Positions 1 to 9,560 of a DNA stretch of 64,000 nt are shown here, one piece after another; position 1 is the stretch's first letter; each line of letters opens with the position of its first letter. A program made the position numbers and the translations under genes. Below the pieces are notes generated by a model. The model ran no database searches. It was not told the origin of the DNA and was given only the letters and a program-made list of their open reading frames with translations. Origin of the DNA: Porphyridium purpureum (taxonomy: Eukaryota; Rhodophyta; Bangiophyceae; Porphyridiales; Porphyridiaceae); NCBI GenBank assembly GCA_008690995.1, contig VRMN01000001.1, positions 2,976,001-3,040,000 on the forward strand, read 5' to 3'.

Positions 1-28
1 GAGACATGTCGGCCTGCGCCATGCTTAC

Positions 29-331
29 CTCAATGCGCGCATTGCGAAGGTCTGGTGACACGTTCACGTCCATGACACTGAGCATGAGTGTTGACCAAGA
101 CGGCAAGCCGTGAAACCTAGCATGCGTGGTATACTGGTCTCTCAGAACCATACTGATTTCTCTCTTAATCATCTCTGCTACTCGGTTGGGCCGCCGCCGC
201 TCCATTGATGTGTCGACCCCTCTCATACCGGAGCCGCGCGTCGAGCCAGAGCCACCACCTCTGCGCGCCGACGAAGACGACCGCCTCGACGCCTCTCCTC
301 CAGCTCCATTTCCACGCTTCGACGCGGCCAT
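29..331 (-). CDS. rbfA: Ribosome-binding factor A (RbfA-like), first exon, partial at the left edge
   Basis: RbfA binds the small ribosomal subunit and helps 16S rRNA maturation; in an alga this copy would act in plastid or mitochondrion. Read on the minus strand from the ATG at 331, the exon gives about 40 Ser/Arg/Gly-rich residues, plausible as a presequence, followed by the family signature NRVAEMIKREISMVL and VNVSPDLRNARIE, matching the 'RVAE.I.REIS' and 'V.VSPDLR.A.I' blocks of RbfA. The frame ends at GAG followed by gtaagc at 28-23, a good splice donor, so the rest lies on further exons outside the window. The frame is open upstream of 331 without an earlier obvious ATG; an upstream exon cannot be excluded. 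Identity is seen from motifs; compartment is inferred. Confidence 0.75.
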
Positions 332-947
332 GCGCAGCGCTCCTGCTGCTGCGGGAGCGCTGACGGCACGTCGCGAGACGAATATCTCGTGCACTTCACA
401 CACGAATTGCGCGTGTTTTGCGACGCGCGGCTGCTGCGTCCTGTGCGAGAACCATGGCGCCACTTGCGCCCCACCCTGTGTCACAAACGCCATGCCTGGC
501 ACTGCACGAAGATAGAATACAAAGGCAATGCGACGCAATGCTGCGCAACTCGTCACGCACAACGCACACCCGCCGCTTGTCTGTGCCAAGCGCACGCCCT
601 CAGCCTCGCTTCACGGCGTGTTCGGCCGCGCGCACTTCAAACCGGTCAGAGCTACATGTAAGTCACTGTACTATAAGTACACTGGCGGCGATGGGTTGTG
701 ACATGACAAAGGAACCAGGCACGACTTCGGTGCGACTCGTACGTGCGGCGCTGGCGTTGTGACCCGCTGTTTGCGAACGCAGAGGCTACTGCGGCGAGCA
801 GCTCTTCTCAAGCTCTACTTGGTGTCGACCCACGTGTCTGGAAATTGCGTAACACGCCCGCCACATGCTGGCAGACTGACTTGGTGGTGTGGGTCTTGCT
901 CTGGCTTCTTGTGCAACAAAAGGGAACCGAGGCTGAGATACGAAACC
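332..947. other. Divergent intergenic region between rbfA-like and TEX261-like genes
   Basis: Shared 5' region of two divergent genes. Open frames here (for example 126-515 plus) have no recognisable protein character. It holds the inverted TGTACT/AGTACA element listed separately. Confidence 0.5.
664..684. promoter_or_regulatory. CACTGTAC element with inverted TGTACT-ATA-AGTACA
   Basis: CACTGTAC at 664-671 overlaps a short inverted repeat (667-672 with 676-681). It lies between two divergent starts, about 265 bp from the TEX261-like ATG. It is one of many copies of this word in promoter positions across the window. Confidence 0.45.
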
Positions 948-1595
948 ATGGCGTTCTTTGTGGTTCTGATCTATGTGTCAGGATACCTGTCGCTGGTGCT
1001 CGCTGCGCTTAGTATGGCATGCGGCTTGTATTATATGGCCGAGTTGGCAGAGGAGCACACCTCCACCGCCAAGAGGGCGATCAAGTACCTGCTGTACGGA
1101 TTGCTGATAGCTCATGTACTGCTTCTCGTGTATGAACGCTTCCCGCCAGTGTATCCTTTGATCGGAATGGTGGCGCACGGTTCATACTTACGCCTCATGA
1201 AGGTATTTCCGCTCGTCGACCCAAAATCGGTTCCATTCTTTGCATGCGTGCTCATGTTCTGTGCGAGTAACGTGGGGTGGTTCTACATGTTCAAGACAGA
1301 GGCCGAGCGTTTTTACCAGTATCGAGTGCTCGGTGGCCCGAGCGTGAGCGCGTTCTTTGCGCTCATGGTTTGGAGCGTGCCTGTCGCGCTTTTTGTGAGC
1401 CTGACAGTCAATGACGCGATGTTACCAGGCGCTACAGATTCTCAGAGAAGCTCTGCGTCCCGATCTACCCTTGACAGAAGAGGAGGCTCAGGAAGCACCA
1501 GCAATGGCAGCTCTTTAATGACCGCCTTCTTGAGTTCTGCCAAGAGCTGGCTTGGTATTTCAGGTGGCACTTCACAAAAACACACTTTAGACTAA
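948..1595 (+). CDS. TEX261/SVP26 family ER-Golgi membrane protein
   Basis: Family members (yeast Svp26, mammalian TEX261) are tetraspanning early-secretory proteins that act as cargo adaptors for COPII export of glycosyltransferases. From the ATG at 948 the 215-residue product has four to five hydrophobic segments and family blocks: GLYYMAELAEEHTSTAKR near residues 25-42, then IKYLLYGLL, YERFP and FVSLTVNDAMLPG. The longer open frame back to 759 starts on a non-ATG codon and adds no family-like sequence. The last 45 residues are Ser/Gly-rich, plausible for a cytosolic tail, but the same DNA is also open in a second frame with protein-like composition (see findings). In this alga the protein could serve Golgi glycosyl- or sulfotransferase traffic; that is inference. 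Confidence 0.85.
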   Translation: MAFFVVLIYVSGYLSLVLAALSMACGLYYMAELAEEHTSTAKRAIKYLLYGLLIAHVLLLVYERFPPVYPLIGMVAHGSYLRLMKVFPLVDPKSVPFFACVLMFCASNVGWFYMFKTEAERFYQYRVLGGPSVSAFFALMVWSVPVALFVSLTVNDAMLPGATDSQRSSASRSTLDRRGGSGSTSNGSSLMTAFLSSAKSWLGISGGTSQKHTLD

Positions 1596-2279
1596 ATGAA
1601 GATATTCTGGAACCGCGCGAAGTTTGTGCTGCGTTGTGGACGAGACTGGGAACGCCCTCCAACACAAGTACTCCCCATCGCGATGAAGGTCGCGTTTTGT
1701 ACACCAATCTCGGCGTCACGGGCGGCGAGGCCATGTGCTTCAAGTACGAGCGCCCAACTTGGGCCGCAAGTGCGAGCACGCCCGCGGACGGAATCCCGCG
1801 CTCGATTCTATTTGTGCGCTGCTTCTCCACCGGATGGCGCTTTGGGTGAGAAGGACGTCTCGTGGGTGATGTTGTTCCGCCATGAGATGGCGATTAACAT
1901 CGCAGCAATTGCGGAGGCAGGGCTTCCGGTTCCGACGGGAATCAATGCTGTCGAACTGAATGTGTCGACCGTGAGGGAAGATCTGTACGCGCAGGCTCCT
2001 AGTGTGTGCGTGCTCGAGTACCTGGAACACCCCAAATTGTACCACATGCTCCAGATGGATTCCCTTCGAGTGCTGCCGGCCTTTGAAACTGAGCGTGACG
2101 CCGCCAACTTTGCAAAGGTCGCAGACGAGCGTGATGCCCTGAAGCTGCAGGTGCGTCGAATCGCTACTAAAGATCTCGAAAAGTATGCTCTGGAGTGGGA
2201 TCTTGACAACGAGATGCCTACATTGGGCTTTGTGCCCGACGGAAATACAGTCGACGTGATGTCGCTCCGCTCCGCATGA
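1596..2279 (+). CDS. Unidentified protein, probably wrongly bounded or spliced
   Basis: I do not recognise this protein. The frame begins with an ATG directly after the stop codon of the TEX261-like gene, which makes its start doubtful. The part from about 1850 looks genuinely coding: balanced charged and hydrophobic residues with segments such as AINIAAIAEAGLPVPTGINA, VLEYLEHPKLYHML and ALEWDLDNEMPTLGF. The first 80 residues are basic, Cys/Arg-rich and less convincing. In the +2 frame, about 1484-1849 reads as good protein (LLEFCQELAWYFRWHF, then LNEDILEPREVCAALW), so the real gene may use that frame first and switch here through an intron I could not place. An ATG at 1887 would give a 130-residue minimum product. 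Confidence 0.4.
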   Translation: MKIFWNRAKFVLRCGRDWERPPTQVLPIAMKVAFCTPISASRAARPCASSTSAQLGPQVRARPRTESRARFYLCAASPPDGALGEKDVSWVMLFRHEMAINIAAIAEAGLPVPTGINAVELNVSTVREDLYAQAPSVCVLEYLEHPKLYHMLQMDSLRVLPAFETERDAANFAKVADERDALKLQVRRIATKDLEKYALEWDLDNEMPTLGFVPDGNTVDVMSLRSA

Positions 2280-2327
2280 GAAGAAGAACAGTGGCGACAA
2301 GCGAATCGATCACACATGGCTTTCTAT

Positions 2328-3246
2328 CTACACAGAGGTGGTTCCGATGGACAGCTTACTACATGCAGGACACCGCCAAGATCCTTTCGGAGTCACTGTT
2401 AGGCCCACGCACTTAAAGTGGAACCATTCGCGTGGGCACTGTAGAAGGAAAGAAGTAGTAACTCGTTCTGGTCAGTAAAATCGCGCTCCGCTCACTTCTA
2501 TGAGATTGGAAAGGGAAATCTCAGCCAGCATCACCCATGCATGCTCACGCGGGCACAAGCAACAACGAACACAAACGCACCTCTGGGTTTTCACAGGCAA
2601 TCATCTCGCCGTAAGATATTTCGTTACAAAAGCAGTATCGCGGCCCGTCCGTGGCTTGCGCACCCGCGAGGGAGCCAGCCTGTATATCATTGCCGTCCAC
2701 TTCCAGCGCACCAGCTGCCGCGTCTCCTTCAGCACCGCGGCCAGCGCGAGGCGACGGCAACGCTCCTGACTGAAGTTTAGGCGACTGCTGCGTCTGCTGG
2801 ATTTTTTGGTAGGCGCTATTCCTGCGGATGGCGGCTTCGACCACATGGTAAGCGTCATTAAACTTGGAGCTCTTCTCCTGAATAAGGTCATGGATCTGCT
2901 GGGTCAGGTTTGCCTTCTGCTCGCTCAGGACGCAGGACGCCTTGTACAATGAGTCCAGCTCCTGCTGCAGCAGTGCGAATTTTTGCTGATTCAACTGGTG
3001 CGGCAATTGTTCACTCTCGTCCATCGCCTCGAGCAGATGCATCTTTGCTGCTGGGTCCGCATCGCGACTGTTGCTGCCGCTCATGAGCGCGAGCTGCGCC
3101 AACACGACGCCCTCAGCGCGGGCGCCGACCTGCTGCATTTCCACGTCCAGCTCTCTTATCCGACGGCATATCTCCACCGTCGAGCTCGACAGCGACGACC
3201 CCACAAACGACGCCTGCCAGGCCTCCTCCAGTTCTCGCAACTCCAT
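2328..3246 (-). CDS. ING-family (inhibitor of growth) PHD-finger protein, two exons
   Basis: ING proteins read H3K4me3 through a C-terminal PHD finger and recruit histone acetyltransferase or deacetylase complexes in the nucleus. Exon 1 runs 3246-2581 from the first in-frame ATG (the open frame to 3291 starts with GTG). It carries a helical N-terminal region and the start of the PHD finger, [19 protein letters not shown]. It ends GAG|gtgcgt. A 142-bp intron (2580-2439, acceptor ttctacag, branch-like tactgac) leads to exon 2 (2438-2328) encoding [13 protein letters not shown] and GSWRCPAC, which completes the Cys4-His-Cys3 zinc pattern and the conserved WFH. The spliced product is 258 residues, close to usual ING length. 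It shares a 390-bp divergent promoter region with the acyltransferase. Confidence 0.9.
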
Positions 3247-3330
3247 CGCTCCCCATACCACCTCCCACCCTTCTTCAGTCCTCCGCACCACAACCCTTCG
3301 TCTCCGTCCAAACTAGGAAAAAAAATCCAC

Positions 3331-3360
3331 CACTGTACTTCACTGTACACGTCGCTGTAC
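3331..3360. promoter_or_regulatory. Triple CTGTAC element in a divergent promoter
   Basis: Two CACTGTAC copies (3331-3338 and 3341-3348) are followed by CTGTAC at 3355-3360, spaced about one helical turn apart. The cluster is 85-115 bp upstream of the ING start and within 310 bp of the acyltransferase start. A GTGTGC-type microsatellite lies at about 3400-3418. Nothing else is seen in the 3247-3636 gap. Confidence 0.5.
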
Positions 3361-3636
3361 CTCGAAGGATGATGCGTGGCCGCAGGGGAACAAGGGGCGT
3401 GTGCGTGTGCGTGTGCGAAAGTGATCGAGTGAACGGATTGGAAACGGAGCACACGGGGGGAAGACGGAAGCTTGCATGGAGGGGACGCAGGTGGCGAACG
3501 CGTGATCGTGCGTTGTACGCAGGGAAAAACACGCGTGCACTGCGGCTGCCTGAGACCCGGGTGCTCCGGACGTGTGATCGGGCCGGCCGGCGGCGGTGTG
3601 TGCACAGCGGGACACGCGGCCAAGCGCACATCCAGC

Positions 3637-5937
3637 ATGAGTGCGGACGAGATGCTGCTTCCGGCGACGCCGACCACCGCAAGCAAGGCGTCTCGAGGCC
3701 GCGGGATAGTCGTGCGGACATTGGAGTACTTTGTCGATTCCGACGTGCCGCCGCACTGGCTGCCGCATCTGGATGGGCTGCGCGCGATCGCCCTGCTCGG
3801 CGTGCTCCTTTATCACTTCGAGCTGCTTGCATGTTTGGGCGGATTCACTGGCGTAGACGTCTTTCTGGTGCTCTCCGGCTTCTTGATGACAAGAAACATC
3901 ATGAAAAAGATAGCCACAGACTCGTTTGTGCTATCCGAGTTTTACAAGGGCCGCTTTTGGCGGCTCTATCCCTCGTCACTGTTCACCACAACGCTTACCA
4001 TGATGCTAGCGTACTTTATATTCTCGCCCACGCTTGCATACGATACGGTCAGATCAGGCTTTTCCAGCATGTTGCTCTCGTCGAATATTCTGTTCAGCAC
4101 TGAAGTCGGTGGTTACTTTGACAAGTCAGTCATTCTCAAACCGCTGCTACACACCTGGTCTTTATCGCTGGAGGAGCAGTACTACTTGTTCTGGCCACTG
4201 TTTCTGATCGTGACCGCAAGCCTGCAGAAGCCCGTGCTCGAGCCTTGGTTTGTCGTGATCGTCGCAGGACTTTCACTCATCTCTTTTGTGCTTGCATGCG
4301 TACTCGTGTATCCAATGGCGACGTTCTCATGGTATATGCTGCCCACGCGAATCTATGAGTTCACCATCGGGTGCCTTGTGCACGTCTTCTTTCCGCGTAT
4401 GACTTCGTGGCCACGGATGCTGCAGAACTCGCTTTGCTCGCTGGGCTTACTAGGCATTTTGTGGTCGTATTTCTTTCTGGATGACAATACGCGGTTTCCG
4501 GGTTGGGCTTCGATTCCGAGCACGGTTGGTGCCGCGCTGATTATTTTATCACCCAACTCCCATATCTCGCGCCTTTTCCTTTGCAACAAGGCGCTGCGAT
4601 GGCTGGGCAAAATTTCATACGCTGCGTACCTTGTGCATTGGCCGCTTTGGGTTTACTGCTGTTATATCACTGATTCGCGCGCACACGGCGTGTGGCTTTT
4701 CGGGCTCACGCTCGTACTTGCATATGCTCAGTTGCATCTTTTCGAGACCCCTATGAGAGAAGCTAAGCAGCCGAAGCTGCGAATGATTGCATTCATTGCC
4801 CTTGCTTGTTCTGCCGTCTTTTTGGTGACCAGTGGTCTTTACTCGAACGGCTGGTCATTCCGACTGGTTTCGCCAAATTTGGCACACGGCGGCAGCATCG
4901 GCAAAGCAACCGATTTGTCCGCGGGGGCTCCCGCCCATAGCTCGGGCGTAGAGCAAGACACAAAGCGTACAGGGCTCAATGGCGCCGCCGTTTCCACAGA
5001 AAGTGTCGTCGCACAGGTAGACCGGCACGGCCTCCCGGAGGAGCTATGCAGCGCATTCGAGAGCGTGAAAGACTTCCCTTCCTCTCTTTTCCACCACACG
5101 CGCTACCAAGGAAATCCTCTCCTGCTGGAAAATGGGGGAATTAGCGAATGGATCTCGACGCCACCCGAGCAGCTGGCATCAACCCTTGTTACGATTGGTT
5201 CCTTCAAGGATAGGCGACCCACAGCTATTTTCCTCGGTGATTCGTTCATGGGTAATTTGATACCTAGCTTCAACATCCTCGCGCGCGACCGGGACGTTTA
5301 CTTTGCTGGGGTTATTGCCAGCGGGTGCTTTACATTGTTTTCTGAATCAGAAGATCGCCAGGAAATTTACATGAGCTCGAAGAAGAATGGGCGCGAAGAC
5401 TGCATGGCGTGGACGCGTACTGCTCAACGACTTGTCGAGGATCTGAAGTTCAAGACAACCTTCCTGTTAGTGTACCGTTGGGGTAGCTCACCGTATCACC
5501 ACAGCTTGAAGCACGCCAAAAATGGGACGGACGCATTTCAAGAAGGTTTGACGAGCATGGTATCCTATATTCTCGATCAAGGGCACAAAGTGGTGCTGGT
5601 TGGTGCACCACCTAATCCGACAAAGAATCCGCAGGAATGCTTGGATCGTCGCGGAACGCTTGCATTCGGCAGCGAACCGTGCGACTCGTGGGCGAGCCCG
5701 GACCTCGCAGCGGCCAGGGCAAACTTTGTGATGAGTGAGCTTGTGCAAGCGCCCCAGTTTAAGGACAGAGTCAGTCTTCTGAACATGTTTTCACTTCTTT
5801 GTAGAAGGAAGAACGAGTGTCGCCAGATTGGCCTTCGCGATCGCGCGCTCTACCGCGATAATGTTGGGCACATGACTATCTATGGAGGACTCGCGTACAC
5901 AAATCCGTTGGGTGATAGCTTGCTGCGATTTTCCTAA
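3637..5937 (+). CDS. Acyltransferase-3 membrane protein with C-terminal SGNH domain (OafA/YrhL type)
   Basis: Such proteins move acyl, usually acetyl, groups across a membrane onto sugars. From the ATG at 3637 the product is 766 residues. Residues 43-60 hold HLDGLRAIALLGVLLYHF, the acyltransferase-3 opening with its conserved His, then FTGVDVFLVLSGFL, RFWRLYPSS and SLEEQYYLFWP, with about ten membrane segments to residue 405. The C-terminal half has an SGNH hydrolase pattern: GDS block IFLGDSFMGN near residue 530 and a late His in NVGHMTIYGG near 744. The combined AT3-SGNH layout is typical of bacterial polysaccharide O-acetyltransferases. Here a role in acylating secreted polysaccharide is plausible. 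The architecture suggests an old bacterial origin, but base composition is like its neighbours. Confidence 0.85.
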   Translation: MSADEMLLPATPTTASKASRGRGIVVRTLEYFVDSDVPPHWLPHLDGLRAIALLGVLLYHFELLACLGGFTGVDVFLVLSGFLMTRNIMKKIATDSFVLSEFYKGRFWRLYPSSLFTTTLTMMLAYFIFSPTLAYDTVRSGFSSMLLSSNILFSTEVGGYFDKSVILKPLLHTWSLSLEEQYYLFWPLFLIVTASLQKPVLEPWFVVIVAGLSLISFVLACVLVYPMATFSWYMLPTRIYEFTIGCLVHVFFPRMTSWPRMLQNSLCSLGLLGILWSYFFLDDNTRFPGWASIPSTVGAALIILSPNSHISRLFLCNKALRWLGKISYAAYLVHWPLWVYCCYITDSRAHGVWLFGLTLVLAYAQLHLFETPMREAKQPKLRMIAFIALACSAVFLVTSGLYSNGWSFRLVSPNLAHGGSIGKATDLSAGAPAHSSGVEQDTKRTGLNGAAVSTESVVAQVDRHGLPEELCSAFESVKDFPSSLFHHTRYQGNPLLLENGGISEWISTPPEQLASTLVTIGSFKDRRPTAIFLGDSFMGNLIPSFNILARDRDVYFAGVIASGCFTLFSESEDRQEIYMSSKKNGREDCMAWTRTAQRLVEDLKFKTTFLLVYRWGSSPYHHSLKHAKNGTDAFQEGLTSMVSYILDQGHKVVLVGAPPNPTKNPQECLDRRGTLAFGSEPCDSWASPDLAAARANFVMSELVQAPQFKDRVSLLNMFSLLCRRKNECRQIGLRDRALYRDNVGHMTIYGGLAYTNPLGDSLLRFS

Positions 5938-6207
5938 CGTTCGTGGATGCACCACTCGCCTTTGTCATCATACAGCAAGGACGTAGAAAAATGAAAAAGA
6001 ATGCAAAAAAAAATGATGGCTAAGTGAGCTTCGCGAGGCTTCTATGCAACGTCTTCTCCCGCGCCCAGGTCGCGTGCGATCTCTGTCGGAAATTGGCACG
6101 TTCGAAGGGGCAGTCAAAGACCGCATCTTTGCTCGCGACGCGGCCAGCTCGGAAAAAATCCAGCTTTCTTACCGAGGACACTTTGGTTTCAGTGTCTTTA
6201 CTGGATC
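5938..6207. other. Convergent 3' region
   Basis: Short stretch between the convergent acyltransferase and rsmH genes. It contains A-rich runs near 5990-6015 and no convincing gene. Confidence 0.4.
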
Positions 6208-7434
6208 CTAGATCTCTTCTGTGTCCTCCATGTCCTGAATGTTATCCATCTCTGTGCGCCTCGGATATTTATTCCGTTTCCGCTGTGGCACCATGCCCTC
6301 CTCCAACCGTTCCACCACGCGCAACTTGGCGCTACGGGCTCGAGGATTCCGACGGCTCTCGTCGACTTCGGCCACGATCGGTCTCTTAGTCAAGATCCTC
6401 ACTCCACCCGTCTCGAGCGCGTACTCCTTGAACGTTTGCTTGACAATGCGGTCCTCCAAGGAGTGAAAGCTTATCACTGCCAATCTACCGCTCCCTGGTC
6501 GGAGGGCGTGAATGGCATCCGGCAGTGCGCGCTCAAGCACGTCCATTTCGGCATTGACATGAATGCGCAAAGCCTGGAAGGTTAGCGTAGCTGGGTGTAT
6601 TTTCATTTTGCCGCCGGGACGCCTTCTCGCGGCACCGGCCACCAAATTGGCCAGCTGCTCCGTGCTCTCGAATAGACCGTGCTCTTCACGGTGCTGTACA
6701 ATCCTGGCCGCCAGCTTTCTCCACCGCGGCTCCTCACCGTACGTCTTCAGAATGTAGCCGAGCTCTTCCTCACTGCGGCGATTTACCACATCAGCTGCCG
6801 TCTCTCTGCTGCGTGGATTCATTCTCATGTCCAGCGGTCCTGCCCGCATGAAGCTAAAGCCTCGCTCGGCGTTGTCGAGCTGCATTGACGACACACCAAT
6901 GTCCAGCAGGATCGCATCCACCCCACCGTACACATCCGACCCGAGCCGCAATAGTTCGTGTCGCATTTCTGCAAAGTTGGCGTGGACGAACCGGACCTTG
7001 TCTCGCCACGGATGCAGTGTACGCTGCGCAATGGTCAACGCGCTTTCGTCTTGGTCGAATGCAATGTACTGTTCAATCGACGGACATGCCTGCAAAAGAG
7101 TTGACGCATGATACCCGGCGCCCACGGTTCCATCCACAACTATTCTCACCGGTGGCCACGGCGTCGTCAACACACCAGTCGCACTCTCGCTCTCGGGCCG
7201 GCTCCTACTGGTCAAAAGCTGCTCAACAACCTGCTGGGATAGCACGCCCTCGTGCGGCAAGTCGGCGCGTTCCGCGTGTTCTACCGCATCACACCCGGCA
7301 TCATGATCCGTAAGCACACTCCCACTCAACCTTCTCCTGCCCTTTGGTGCGCGCCATAGGATCGGCATTCGGCACGCTCGCGCTCGCGGCCATCTGCGCA
7401 CGACGCAGGTGCCGGCAACAAACGCGGCTGTCAT
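6208..7434 (-). CDS. rsmH: Organellar 16S rRNA (cytosine-N4) methyltransferase RsmH/MraW
   Basis: RsmH uses SAM to methylate N4 of C1402 in the decoding centre of bacterial-type 16S rRNA, so a nuclear copy implies plastid or mitochondrial action. The first in-frame ATG is at 7434 (the frame to 7491 begins GTG), giving 408 residues; the bacterial enzyme is about 310, leaving roughly 90 Arg/Ala-rich residues as presequence plus extension. Family motifs are clear: VVDGTVGAGYHAS near residue 100 (SAM site), ILLDIGVSSMQLDNAERGFS, GPLDMRMN, IHVNAEMDVLERALP, and near 325 VISFHSLEDRIVKQTF. The C terminus ends in a basic, then acidic tail. All catalytic-region motifs appear intact. Which organelle is not decided by the sequence. 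Confidence 0.92.
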   Translation of the reverse strand: MTAAFVAGTCVVRRWPRARACRMPILWRAPKGRRRLSGSVLTDHDAGCDAVEHAERADLPHEGVLSQQVVEQLLTSRSRPESESATGVLTTPWPPVRIVVDGTVGAGYHASTLLQACPSIEQYIAFDQDESALTIAQRTLHPWRDKVRFVHANFAEMRHELLRLGSDVYGGVDAILLDIGVSSMQLDNAERGFSFMRAGPLDMRMNPRSRETAADVVNRRSEEELGYILKTYGEEPRWRKLAARIVQHREEHGLFESTEQLANLVAGAARRRPGGKMKIHPATLTFQALRIHVNAEMDVLERALPDAIHALRPGSGRLAVISFHSLEDRIVKQTFKEYALETGGVRILTKRPIVAEVDESRRNPRARSAKLRVVERLEEGMVPQRKRNKYPRRTEMDNIQDMEDTEEI

Positions 7435-8390
7435 GTGATGTGAATGTGTGTAGAGCGCAGGCGCACCATGCCATGCGCCTGCCACTTTCACCGTCGTCCC
7501 AACGGAATCTAAAAGATCCGATCAAACCCCGCGTGGGCGATAAACTTCCGACGAGACGCAATCACCCCGACCATATCCCAACTTGCACGACGTGGCGGGC
7601 GACGACGCGAGACGCCAGATGGAATGGGAATGGATAAACGCCTTCTGTCGGTTGTTGTGCCGATGAATGAAGGGGACCCGTCGACGCGGTGAGTGTGGCG
7701 ATGTACACGAAAGATAAAAGCCGATGCGCTGACCGTGACAAGATGCTGAGTAGGCGCTCCTCCGGTCGCACGCTAGACCTTTACCATGTTGTAATAATAA
7801 GAAGGTCCGTTTTGATAGACATTGCCAATTTCCGCTCAGTCCAACATTCTTCCAACTAGAAGAGCCAGCTTGCAGAAGTGTGAGCTTCGTGAACCGGTTG
7901 GCGTCGAGATGGACAGTTGCGGCGGGACGCAGCCGGCTCTTCATTCACACAAACGCACCGCTTCGCATCTTTTCTTCAATCTGACAGGGAGGCGAGCTCG
8001 GTACTCCCACAAGATTATGCCGAATCCGAGATGGCTCCTCTGTGACAAGGACATTCTTGCTCTACTCCGAGGCCGCGTATTTGCTTCTTGAATTTTCTCA
8101 CACCTCGCAGGCCGTCATGCTTCATGTCTTACGCGGATAAGTGAGCGGGTTTTCAGTACGTCCGCGTGGACTCGTCCATCGCCAGTTGACTTACGTGTCT
8201 CTCAAAATTGGTGAATTAGCTCTGATGTACGTCCTGGCAAAGCAAACCAGTTCCACGCAAGCAGAAGATATTTGAGCACGCGTGAGGTTACAGAAATCAG
8301 TCCTGCTACTCTAGAGCCACCACTTATGCTTGACGACTGAATCTGTCGAAGAACTGGAGCTCGCATGCGCATATAAGTTGCTTGTCGCGC
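7435..8390. other. Gene-poor stretch
   Basis: Nearly 1 kb without a convincing gene. Short open frames exist on both strands (7522-7944 minus; 7822-8091 plus) but show no domain character. A TATA-like CATATAAG lies at about 8370-8377, some 15-20 bp before the next ATG. Confidence 0.4.
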
Positions 8391-9044
8391 ATGGAATTAC
8401 TTGGCTCAAGATTGTCGAAGCAAAGGGAGCCAAGAAAAGTGATACGCTGGACGTGGCGACAACCAAGGAGTGGCCGTTTCGAGGCAATGAAGGTCGACGA
8501 TGACGCGGTGGTGCCTGCTCTGAGTGGAATCAGAGAAACTTGGGATACTCAGCGCCGGCACATTTCACAAAGCATTGACTTTAGCCAGTTGGCGAGTCTG
8601 GTCGCGGCTTCCGAAAGCGACCTGGGCATGTCCAAGCCGGAGCCTTCGCTTGCATGGATGGCTAAATTGCAGACCGCCCGCAGCGCTCAAGACCCGCAGA
8701 TATTGATTAGACAGTGGAAGTCTCAGGCTTGCATGGTCGACCGAGGTGTGCGCAAGTCACACTCAGTGAATAGTCAGGCCGACTTTTTCAGATTACCTGA
8801 GCATGGAAATCAGCAGCGAGAGCAAGCGCCTCTTTGTAGCAAATACAGCTTGGAGTCATTTTCCGAATTGAGGTCTCTTGACGCCTTCCTGATTCCGACG
8901 CCGTACAAGACAACGAGCAGAAGTACATTGCCTACCATCCCAGAAGAGTGCGAGTATACTTCCGATGCAGACATGGATGAGGAGGTTCCTGAGGTGCCGG
9001 ATGCTGAGCTTCGTGGCGAGATGAACATTTTTCTCATGGATTAA
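8391..9044 (+). CDS. Hypothetical protein, 217 residues
   Basis: I do not recognise this protein. The first ATG of the frame is 8391; a second candidate start is the ATG at 8487 (MKVDDDAVVPALSG). The body is hydrophilic with no membrane segment: a region with SIDFSQLASLVAASESDLG, a Gln/Ser-rich middle, and an acidic C-terminal tract (EECEYTSDADMDEEVPEVPD) ending EMNIFLMD. Composition suggests a largely disordered nuclear or cytosolic protein. Open segments just downstream (about 9087-9290 and 9290-9430), preceded by an acceptor-like ctaattag, may be further exons of this or another gene. Confidence that the frame is expressed is moderate. Confidence 0.45.
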   Translation: MELLGSRLSKQREPRKVIRWTWRQPRSGRFEAMKVDDDAVVPALSGIRETWDTQRRHISQSIDFSQLASLVAASESDLGMSKPEPSLAWMAKLQTARSAQDPQILIRQWKSQACMVDRGVRKSHSVNSQADFFRLPEHGNQQREQAPLCSKYSLESFSELRSLDAFLIPTPYKTTSRSTLPTIPEECEYTSDADMDEEVPEVPDAELRGEMNIFLMD

Positions 9045-9560
9045 AAGTAAAAGATGATAATTTATATTCAGCACTGCGACTAATTAGGCGCGTTCTTTCC
9101 CAATGGAGAAGTGCAAGAGAAAGCAGAATACTGCTTGCGGCATCCGGAGCTCATGAACCTCCCTATTGTCGGTACCATCGAAATGGAAACCACCAGTGGA
9201 CGTAGCGCGAATCCGCAGCCGGTCTGCGAAGGAGCTTCTGCGCAGGCCGACCCACTCTCACCTGCGAGCGAGCGCATCCATCTTCCGTGAATGTACACAA
9301 GCGCCTCTGATTCTTCCCGCGTGGGTCAGCCAGGCGCCGACGACAGCTTTCACGTCCGGATGGTGGCTGAGCTTGTTCCGCTGCGCTACGTCCCCAACCC
9401 CTGCGGGTGTCGTCCGCCAAACGTGAGCTGAGGAGGGAGGTACAGTTATGAAAAGTTATTTAATGTTATAAAGGTACAGTGGCGTAAGGTTGGACCAGAT
9501 GTCGGGCTTTGTGCGCGTGGGTTGGGAGATGGTGAAGTGGGTCTTGGCGATGGAGACAGA
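9045..9560 (+). other. Unassigned open segments upstream of ADAT3
   Basis: About 9087-9290 plus is open and protein-like (EKAEYCLRHPELMNLPIVG) without an ATG at its start, preceded by an acceptor-like gactaattag. A second frame to 9429 reads DDSFHVRMVAELVPLRYVPN. They may be 3' exons of the preceding gene. GTACAGTT (about 9440) and GTACAGTG (9474-9481) sit just before the ADAT3 start. Confidence 0.35.

Noticed and set aside
126-762. Plus-strand open frames upstream of the TEX261-like gene (126-515, 418-762)
   Set aside because: Arg/Thr/Cys-rich without motif; the minus strand in part of this interval carries the RbfA-like exon.
1740-2317. Minus-strand open frames opposite 1596-2279
   Set aside because: Composition is Ser/Arg/Thr-rich without motif; the plus strand has the more protein-like reading.
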